Below, one piece after another: positions 34,290 through 39,602 of a DNA stretch of 39,602 nucleotides. Origin of the DNA: Candidatus Aminicenantes bacterium UBA876 (lineage in GTDB: Bacteria > Acidobacteriota > Aminicenantia > UBA2199); the NCBI GenBank assembly GCA_002294665.1, contig DBFQ01000077.1, positions 8,466 to 48,067 of the forward strand, written 5' to 3'. Numbering within the stretch: position 1 is the first letter of the stretch; each line of letters opens with the position of its first letter. The notes under the pieces are model-generated. The model was not told the DNA's origin. It did no database searches and saw only the letters and a program-made list of their open reading frames with translations. A program made the position numbers and the translations under genes.

Positions 34290-34291
34290 GC
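34276..34291. promoter_or_regulatory. 16-bp palindrome over the nqr -35 box
   Basis: GCTTGAGGGCTCAAGC: perfect 7-bp arms separated by two bases, covering the -35 hexamer of the nqr promoter. Its place suggests a repressor operator. As RNA it could also fold (6-bp stem, 4-nt loop) downstream of the DUF507 genes, but no U-tract follows. The rest of 34210-34360 shows no gene. Confidence 0.5.
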
Positions 34292-34360
34292 GCGGATCGG
34301 CATTTCCGGAGCGTCAAGTTTACCGGGAATGGATTCAGGAAAAAATCGATCACGCGTCAA

Positions 34361-34651
34361 TCAATCCCAGAGACGGCCGATCTTGTCCAATTCCTCGTTG
34401 GTGTACTTGCGAAACAGGATCTCCCACTCCCGTGAACCTTCCGGTACGCTGCGTTTCTGCGAATTTACGCGAACCCGGGCACGATCTTCAATCTGCTGGA
34501 AGAAATGAAGCTCATCCATGATCAGGTTGAAGACCTTGAAACGGATGCCGGTCACGTCCTCCCGGTAGTCCAGTTCTTCGTTGTTCTCGATATATTCCAC
34601 AATCAGGCGGGTAAGATGGTTCACCTTGTTGCGGGAGAGTTTCAGCGTCAT
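34361..34651 (-). CDS. DUF507 protein (second of a tandem pair)
   Basis: A 96-aa charged, mostly helical protein with the family opening LKLSRNKVNHLTRLIV and an EDVTGIRFKV block. No signal or membrane segment. The start overlaps the upstream DUF507 gene by 4 bp (ATGA). DUF507 has no assigned function; tandem copies are known in several deep-branching phyla. Confidence 0.85.
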   Translation of the reverse strand: MTLKLSRNKVNHLTRLIVEYIENNEELDYREDVTGIRFKVFNLIMDELHFFQQIEDRARVRVNSQKRSVPEGSREWEILFRKYTNEELDKIGRLWD

Positions 34652-34926
34652 AGGATAATATTCTCCTTTTCCGCCAACTTGGATTTCACCATCTTGAACA
34701 TTTCGTAATAATCGATATTTGAATTGCGGATGTCGTTCAGTTTTTCTTTCAGGATCTCTTTTACCTGTTCATCCAGTTGATCTTCTTTTTCCAGCTCACG
34801 ACTGATCAATTCCTGAATTTGCGCGACCACTTTCTCACGGTCATCCGTCAGAATGGTCTGATCACGCAGCAGGCCCTTGACCAGAGCAAAGGCCATGTGT
34901 TCGATTTGTTGTCTGTTCAGTCGCAT
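34648..34926 (-). CDS. DUF507 protein (first of a tandem pair)
   Basis: A 92-aa protein, clearly a diverged paralogue of its neighbour: it opens MRLNRQQIEHMAFALVKGL and continues as a helical, charged protein. ATG 34926 is chosen because it begins the conserved segment and lies 7 nt after a -10 box; the frame is open further upstream but that part is Arg/Pro-rich and non-homologous. Function unknown. Confidence 0.85.
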   Translation of the reverse strand: MRLNRQQIEHMAFALVKGLLRDQTILTDDREKVVAQIQELISRELEKEDQLDEQVKEILKEKLNDIRNSNIDYYEMFKMVKSKLAEKENIIL

Positions 34927-34933
34927 CGATAGT

Positions 34934-34962
34934 ATAATAACAAAAATTGTCAGGTAAATCAA
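34934..34962 (-). promoter_or_regulatory. Promoter of the DUF507 pair
   Basis: On the minus strand TTGATT (34962-34957), 17-bp spacer, TATTAT (34939-34934), with ATG 34926 seven nt further. No Shine-Dalgarno sequence; likely leaderless. The remainder of the 281-bp gap (34963-35156) is GC-rich and I see no gene or RNA in it. Confidence 0.65.
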
Positions 34963-35156
34963 CCATGAAAGCACGGCCGCTCGCCGCAGCGCAACTCTCA
35001 GGCAAAGTCGTCTGCATGCGCACGGGCGGGCAGGCGGCCTTCTTTTTGCGGCTTTGTCGATTCCCGCCCCGGCTGCGCTGAGAATGGGCACTTCTCCTGC
35101 GCCCGGGGCCGGGGAATCGGCATCCGCGTTTATTCTGCTTCGGCTCCCGCAAAAAC

Positions 35157-35183
35157 TTGACAAATTGCCCCGAATGGTATAAA
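35157..35183 (+). promoter_or_regulatory. Promoter of the ribosomal protein operon
   Basis: TTGACA at 35157-35162 and TATAAA at 35178-35183; the 15-bp spacer is short, but both boxes are strong. The leader before rplM is only about 20 nt. Confidence 0.55.
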
Positions 35184-35207
35184 AATAGATTTTTCTGACG
35201 AGGTCAA

Positions 35208-35672
35208 ATGATGAAGCTCAACAAAATGAACCGGACGTTTGTACCAAAAAATGATATCGGCGCCGGCAAATGGTGGTTGGTCGATGCCGATAACCAGGTG
35301 CTGGGCCGCCTGGCCACCGAAATCGCCCGCTTGCTCCAGGGCCGCCACAAACCGGAATACACCCCTTATTTCAACAACGGGGACTTCGTGGTGGTCGTAA
35401 ATGCAGAGAAAATCCGTCTGACCGGATCCAAGACGGAACAGAAGCAATACTACCGGCATTCCGGTTACCTGGGTGGAATCAAGGAGATCAGTTATCCCCG
35501 CATGCTGGCCAATCATCCGGAACGGGTGATCATGCAAGCCGTCAAAGGCATGATGCCGAAAAACCGCCTCAGCCGGCAAGCGCTGAAAAAACTGAAGATC
35601 TTCAAAGGACCGGAGCATCGTCATCAGGCCCAGAAACCGGAAATCATGCATATTCAAGGAGGAACACGTTGA
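35208..35672 (+). CDS. rplM: Ribosomal protein L13
   Basis: A 154-aa protein of the large subunit. It has the L13 blocks WWLVDADNQVLGRLAT, GDFVVVVNAEKIRLTGSK, YYRHSGYLGG and GMMPKNRLSRQALKKLK. Two adjacent ATGs (35208 and 35211) are possible; GAGG at 35200-35203 suits the second better. About ten residues longer than the usual 142-145. Its stop overlaps the rpsI start. Confidence 0.97.
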   Translation: MMKLNKMNRTFVPKNDIGAGKWWLVDADNQVLGRLATEIARLLQGRHKPEYTPYFNNGDFVVVVNAEKIRLTGSKTEQKQYYRHSGYLGGIKEISYPRMLANHPERVIMQAVKGMMPKNRLSRQALKKLKIFKGPEHRHQAQKPEIMHIQGGTR

Positions 35673-36073
35673 GTATCGTTCAATATTACGGCACCGGCAG
35701 GCGCAAGACCAGTATTGCCAGGGTGTACCTGAGACCTGGGAAAGGTGAATTCAAACTCACGGTCAACAAGCGGACCCGTCTTTTCGAAGAGTATTTTCCC
35801 CTGAAAAACCATAAATTGACCATCTACAAGCCCTTGACCGCCACCAATACCATGGAGAACTTTGATGTCTTCCTCAATGTCTCCGGTGGTGGCGTGGCCG
35901 CTCAGGCGGACGCGATTCAACTGGGGATCGCCCGGGCTTTGCTGGAATTCAATTCTGAATTGCGCCCGCATCTGAAATCCGCCGGCATGCTCACGCGGGA
36001 TTCGCGTGAGAAAGAACGCCGCAAATACGGATTGCTCAAGGCCCGTAAGGCCTCCCAGTACCACAAGAGGTAG
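35669..36073 (+). CDS. rpsI: Ribosomal protein S9
   Basis: A 134-aa small-subunit protein with GTGRRKTSIARVYL near the start, a VSGGGVAAQADAIQLGIARAL block and the characteristic basic tail ending in KR, which reaches into the P site. The start is TTG at 35669, overlapping the rplM stop (TTGA) with AAGGAGG six nt upstream. Confidence 0.97.
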   Translation: MSIVQYYGTGRRKTSIARVYLRPGKGEFKLTVNKRTRLFEEYFPLKNHKLTIYKPLTATNTMENFDVFLNVSGGGVAAQADAIQLGIARALLEFNSELRPHLKSAGMLTRDSREKERRKYGLLKARKASQYHKR

Positions 36074-36082
36074 GAGATATTC

Positions 36083-36907
36083 ATGGTATCCATCAATATG
36101 CGTGAAATGCTGGAAGCGGGGGTTCACTTCGGCCACCAGGTGCGCCGCTGGAACCCCAAGATGAAGCCATATATTTACGGGAAAAAGAACGGCATCTACA
36201 TCATCAACCTGCAGACCTCGATCGAGCTTTTTAAAGATGCCCTGCAATTCGTCACCGATACGGTGGCCCGCGGCGGCCAGGCCATGATCGTGGGAACCAA
36301 AAAACAGGCCCAATCCATCATCGAGGAAATCGGGGAGCAGACGGGCATGCACTACGTCAACAAGCGCTGGCTCGGCGGCCTGTTGACCAATTTCCCCATG
36401 ATCAAGAAGAGCATCGACAAATTGATCGATCTGGATGAAATGAAGCGTGACGGTCGCTGGGATGTAAAGAGCAAGAAAGAGCAATCCCGCCTCGAAAAAG
36501 TATACAAGAAACTCTACAAAAACCTCTGGGGACTGCGCAACCTGCGCCAGCTCCCCGGTGTGGTGATCGTTGTTGACGCGATTTATGAGGACATCGCCAT
36601 CAACGAAGCCCGCAAGCTGGGGATCCCCCTGGTCGCCGTCGTGGACACCAATGCCAACCCGGAGATCATCGACTTCCCCATTCCCGGCAATGACGACGCC
36701 ATCCGTTCCATCCGCCTTTTCGTTTCCAAGTTCGGCGAAGCCGTTCAGGAAGGACTGCGCTTGTCGGAAGCCGGTGGATTGACGCCCATGCAGGATGCGG
36801 CGGATATGGAACCGGATGACGCCGATGAAGCCCTGGCGCCCGTCTCTGGCGAAGGCGCCGAAGATGTCGGCATTGTAGACGGGGAGCCCGGCGAAAAGGA
36901 GAATTAG
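36083..36907 (+). CDS. rpsB: Ribosomal protein S2
   Basis: A 274-aa small-subunit protein: LEAGVHFGHQVRRWNPKM, FVGTKKQA-type segment (IVGTKKQAQ), WLGGLLTNF and the PLVAVVDTNANPEIIDFPIPGNDDA block split over residues about 190-215. The last about 40 residues are acidic (many Asp, Glu), an extension seen in some phyla. It lies 9 bp after rpsI and 2 bp before tsf. Confidence 0.97.
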   Translation: MVSINMREMLEAGVHFGHQVRRWNPKMKPYIYGKKNGIYIINLQTSIELFKDALQFVTDTVARGGQAMIVGTKKQAQSIIEEIGEQTGMHYVNKRWLGGLLTNFPMIKKSIDKLIDLDEMKRDGRWDVKSKKEQSRLEKVYKKLYKNLWGLRNLRQLPGVVIVVDAIYEDIAINEARKLGIPLVAVVDTNANPEIIDFPIPGNDDAIRSIRLFVSKFGEAVQEGLRLSEAGGLTPMQDAADMEPDDADEALAPVSGEGAEDVGIVDGEPGEKEN

Positions 36908-36909
36908 AC

Positions 36910-37503
36910 ATGGCTGTCGATATGGAACTGGTTAAAAAGCTCAGGGCGGAAACGGGAGTCGGCATCCTCGAATGCCGCAAAGCCGTCACCGAAGCCGGAA
37001 ACAACTACCAGAAAGCGGAAGAAATCCTGCGCAAGCGCGGGTTCGAGAAAGCCAAGGCCAAATCCTCCCGGGCCACGACCCAGGGTGTGATCGGCGCTTA
37101 TATTCACACCAACTCAAAGATCGGTGTGCTCGTGGAAGTCGGGTGTGAAACCGATTTCGTGGCCAAGAACGTAGACTTCCAGACCATGGTGAAAGATATC
37201 GCCATGCAGATCGCCGCATTGTCCCCTCAATACGTCGCTCCGGAAGATGTTCCCGCCGAGGTTCTGGAAAAAGAAAAAGAGATTTACCGCGAACAGATGA
37301 AAAAACAGGGCAAACCCGAAAATGTCGTGGAAAAAATCATCGAGGGTAAGCTGAACAAGTTCTATGCCGAAGTCTGCCTCCTGGACCAGAGATTTTTCAA
37401 AGATGACTCCAAGTCCATCCGCGACCTGGTGACGGAACATATCCACAAAATCGGAGAAAACATCATCGTCAAGCGCTTCGTGCGCTATCAGGTCGGTGGC
37501 TGA
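36910..37503 (+). CDS. tsf: Translation elongation factor Ts (short form)
   Basis: A 197-aa nucleotide-exchange factor for EF-Tu. The N-terminal UBA-like domain has LRAETGVGILECRKAV; the core carries CETDFVAKN. It has one dimerisation subdomain only, as in the roughly 200-aa forms of Thermus, against about 280 aa in E. coli. AAGGAG precedes the ATG. Confidence 0.96.
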   Translation: MAVDMELVKKLRAETGVGILECRKAVTEAGNNYQKAEEILRKRGFEKAKAKSSRATTQGVIGAYIHTNSKIGVLVEVGCETDFVAKNVDFQTMVKDIAMQIAALSPQYVAPEDVPAEVLEKEKEIYREQMKKQGKPENVVEKIIEGKLNKFYAEVCLLDQRFFKDDSKSIRDLVTEHIHKIGENIIVKRFVRYQVGG

Positions 37504-37512
37504 GAGATCATC

Positions 37513-38229
37513 ATGGACGATCTTCCTCCTTTCCGCCGCATCGTTCTGAAACTCAGCGGTGAGGCCCTGAAAGGGGAACAGCCTTTCGGAATTTCCACCC
37601 CGGTATTGGAAGGTATCGCCCACCAGATCAAGCAATTGCATCAATCCGGTCTGGAGATCGCGCTGGTGACAGGCGGCGGCAATTTCTTTCGCGGCATCGC
37701 CGCAGATGAACTGGGCATGGGCCGGGCTTCCGCCGATTACATGGGCATGCTGGCGACCGTGATCAACGGCATTGCGATCCAGGATACCCTGGAAAAGTTC
37801 GGCATGAAAACCCGCCTGATTTCCGCGCTGGAAATCAAGGAAGTGGCGGAGCCGTTCATCCGCAGGCGCGCCATCCGTCATCTGGAAAAAGGCCGGGTGG
37901 TGATTTTTACCGCGGGAACAGGCAGTCCCTTCTTTTCCACAGATACAGCGGCTGCGCTGCGCGCCATCGAGATCCACGCCGACATCCTGCTGAAAGCCAC
38001 AATGGTTGACGGCGTTTTTTCCGCCGATCCGCGCAAGGTCCCGGACGCACGCCAGTTCACGTCCATATCGTACGCCGAGATCCTGTCCCGCGACCTGCGC
38101 ATCATGGATGCCACGGCGGTCGCGCTGTGCCGAGAAAACCAGGTAAAAATCAAGATTTTCAATATCAACAAGGCCGGAAGCATTGTCGAGGCCGTGCATT
38201 CCGATGGCATCGGAACGCTGATCCAGTAA
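37513..38229 (+). CDS. pyrH: UMP kinase
   Basis: A 238-aa amino-acid-kinase-fold enzyme that phosphorylates UMP to UDP. Motifs: VLKLSGEALKG, ALVTGGGNFFRG, and FTAGTGSPFFSTDTAAALRA. It follows tsf by 9 bp in the usual rpsB-tsf-pyrH-frr order. Confidence 0.96.
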   Translation: MDDLPPFRRIVLKLSGEALKGEQPFGISTPVLEGIAHQIKQLHQSGLEIALVTGGGNFFRGIAADELGMGRASADYMGMLATVINGIAIQDTLEKFGMKTRLISALEIKEVAEPFIRRRAIRHLEKGRVVIFTAGTGSPFFSTDTAAALRAIEIHADILLKATMVDGVFSADPRKVPDARQFTSISYAEILSRDLRIMDATAVALCRENQVKIKIFNINKAGSIVEAVHSDGIGTLIQ

Positions 38230-38244
38230 TCCGGGAGGATCACT

Positions 38245-38802
38245 ATGCTCAAGGAAGCGCTCGCAGAAGCCAAACGCGAAATCAACGAGATCGAAACCGA
38301 TTTTAAAAAGGAATTGTCCAAATTCCGTACCGGCCGCGCCTCGGTATCCGTGCTGGACGGTGTGATGGTCTCCTACTACGGCACGCCGACTCCGGTCAAC
38401 CAGCTGGCCACTCTATCCGTACCGGAGGCCAGCCTGATCGTGATCCAGCCCTGGGACCAGAAATCCACTCCGGATGTCGAGAAAGCCATCCGCGATGCGA
38501 ATCTGGGGCTGAACCCCATTTCCGACGGCAAACTGATCCGCCTGCCGATTCCGCCATTGGACCAGGAACGACGCCAGGAATTGATTCGCAAACTCAAGAT
38601 GTACACCGAAGAGCGCAAAACCGCCATTCGCAACCTGCGCAGGGAATACCGCGACCTGGCCAAGGGCATGCAGGAAAACAAAGAGGTCTCTGAAGACGAA
38701 GAAAAACGTTTTTACGATAACCTGCAACAGATTGTCGACCATGGGGTCAACTCGCTCGAAAGCCTGATGAAGGAAAAAGAAGCCTTTATCCTCGAAGAAT
38801 AA
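38245..38802 (+). CDS. frr: Ribosome recycling factor
   Basis: A 185-aa factor with the expected length. FRTGRASVSVLDGVMVSYYG, VIQPWDQKS and the LGLNPISDGKLIRLPIPPL block identify it. With EF-G it splits post-termination ribosomes. GGGAGG precedes the ATG; it is 15 bp after pyrH and closes the operon. Confidence 0.97.
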   Translation: MLKEALAEAKREINEIETDFKKELSKFRTGRASVSVLDGVMVSYYGTPTPVNQLATLSVPEASLIVIQPWDQKSTPDVEKAIRDANLGLNPISDGKLIRLPIPPLDQERRQELIRKLKMYTEERKTAIRNLRREYRDLAKGMQENKEVSEDEEKRFYDNLQQIVDHGVNSLESLMKEKEAFILEE

Positions 38803-38879
38803 ATCTTCCTCAAATCCCCAGCTGCTTTATTTCGAACAGTTCGCGAACTTCGGCAGCCTTCTGTGATAAATTTGGACAG

Positions 38880-38935
38880 AGTTGGGGAGTTGGGGAGTTG
38901 GAGAGTCGGAGAGTTGGAAAGTTGGAAAGTTGGGG
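38880..38935. repeat. Octamer tandem repeat, seven units
   Basis: Seven consecutive octamers of the AGTTGGRR family (two AGTTGGGG, one AGTTGGAG, one AGTCGGAG, two AGTTGGAA, one AGTTGGGG). It lies between the convergent frr and thiE genes. A separate 10-bp palindrome GTTCGCGAAC is at 38839-38848. Otherwise 38803-39023 holds no gene. Confidence 0.88.
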
Positions 38936-39023
38936 AGGGAGGAAGTTAAATGGGTCGTTCAAGTATTTGCCGGCGACTTTCAACTTGCGACTGCTCAGGC
39001 CTTGCCAATCCGTCCGCGCCTTC

Positions 39024-39602
39024 TCACCCCAGAACCGCGTTGATCCGCCTGACCATACCTCGTGGATCTTCCTGAAACGCCCTCACCATGGCGATATTCG
39101 ATACCCCGGTCACCGTCACCTGCTCGAAATTGAGGCCGTCAATGCCGCCGATGGCCACCGTGGGTATGGAAACGGTCGCCGCGACCGTTCGCAACACATC
39201 CAGTCCAATCGGCGGGTAATCCGCTTTTGTGGGCGTAGCGAACACCGGTCCGATGCCGATATAATCCGCACCGGCTGCCTCCGCCGCCCGGGCCTGAGAC
39301 AGGGAATGGGTAGATACCCCGACCAGCATCTTTTGCGGCAGCATGCGCCGGGCTGCGGCTAAAGGCACATCCTCCTGACCCAGGTGCACGCCATCCGCAC
39401 CGCACATCAGCGCCAGGTCAAGGTAATCATTCACCAGCAGCATCGCGCCCATCTTTTGTGTCAAATGCCGCAGCTTGCGGGCGATTTCCAGCATCTTTCC
39501 ACGCGGCATCTGCTTGTCACGGAACTGCACTACTCCGGCTCCGGCGCGACACGCCGCCTCAGCTACCCCGAGATGATCGTTGCTGGTAATCACATACGCG
39601 CC
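39024..39602 (-). CDS. thiE: Thiamine phosphate synthase (5' end outside window)
   Basis: 192 codons of a TIM-barrel thiamine phosphate synthase; the frame runs off the right edge (the visible part opens GAYVITSN), so the true start lies beyond it. Blocks seen: VVQFRDKQM, GADGVHLGQEDVP, GIGPVFATPTK and VAIGGID. It joins the pyrimidine and thiazole phosphates to thiamine phosphate. Convergent with frr across the octamer-repeat spacer. Confidence 0.93.
   Translation of the reverse strand, partial: GAYVITSNDHLGVAEAACRAGAGVVQFRDKQMPRGKMLEIARKLRHLTQKMGAMLLVNDYLDLALMCGADGVHLGQEDVPLAAARRMLPQKMLVGVSTHSLSQARAAEAAGADYIGIGPVFATPTKADYPPIGLDVLRTVAATVSIPTVAIGGIDGLNFEQVTVTGVSNIAMVRAFQEDPRGMVRRINAVLG

Noticed and set aside
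34965-35081. A 38-codon open frame on the plus strand in the gap before rplM
   Set aside because: Arg/Ala-rich, no Shine-Dalgarno sequence and no recognisable similarity; not supportable as a gene.
38880-38935. CRISPR-like array
   Set aside because: The units are 8 bp with no spacers, and no cas genes are present; it is a simple tandem repeat.

Overview
The window looks like chromosomal DNA of a diderm (Gram-negative-type), probably anaerobic or facultative bacterium of moderately high GC. The support is outer-membrane beta-barrel proteins ending in aromatic residues, ExbD, a lipoprotein-type ApbE, a LPS-core-type glycosyltransferase, a complete Na+-translocating NADH:quinone reductase operon and a small 2[4Fe-4S] ferredoxin. 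I cannot place it by phylum. The style (octamer repeats in intergenic DNA, DUF6600 and DUF507 genes) would fit Acidobacteriota/Aminicenantia-like lineages, but that is a guess. No phage, transposon, CRISPR array, tRNA or rRNA was seen.

Layout. (1) 172-9474: cell-envelope glycan genes, with two methyltransferases, an SGNH hydrolase fused to a TolB-like propeller, a flippase-like LPG_synthase_TM protein, an opposite-strand radical SAM/SPASM enzyme, an NAD-dependent epimerase, a large GT39/PMT-like membrane protein, and a polyprenyl-phosphate glycosyltransferase (GT2) with its DUF2304 partner. (2) 9644-19540: exported or surface proteins, with a FN3-like repeat protein, a propeller-PKD-PKD-FN3 protein, a second SGNH hydrolase, an outer-membrane barrel, a B12-binding radical SAM enzyme, a C69 dipeptidase and an unrecognised membrane-anchored 413-aa protein. 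(3) 19644-24236: a WaaE-like glycosyltransferase, a Hfq-like Sm protein, a GlmU-like acetyltransferase lacking the pyrophosphorylase half, a TPR protein, an orphan ExbD, and a divergent ferredoxin-Mrp pair. (4) 24339-27072: a FecR/DUF6600 protein and another small barrel. (5) 34209-27122, minus strand: nqrABCDEF-apbE and a small Cys-containing membrane protein that may be NqrM-like. (6) 34926-34361: two tandem DUF507 genes. (7) 35208-38802: rplM-rpsI-rpsB-tsf-pyrH-frr. (8) thiE, cut by the right edge.

How it works together. Regions 1 and 3 would supply and assemble surface polysaccharide: lipid-linked sugars made by the GT2/DUF2304 pair and used by the membrane transferase, with methylation, epimerisation and deacylation as modifications. 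Region 2 would furnish secreted binding and hydrolytic proteins. The nqr operon carries its own flavin transferase (ApbE) for the covalent FMN of NqrB and NqrC. The ribosomal block is a conventional housekeeping operon.

Transcription signals are unusually readable. Many genes have TTGAnn-17 bp-TAnnnT promoters. Some have a Shine-Dalgarno leader, but several have the -10 box only 6-9 nt before the start codon, which suggests leaderless mRNAs. The most notable observations are this leaderless class, the octamer repeats AGTTGGRR, the half-GlmU, a Gly-to-Arg change in the NqrB flavinylation motif, a G9 tract in the LPS-type glycosyltransferase and a 16-bp palindrome on the nqr promoter. I did not find a clear-cut new defence or mobile system.
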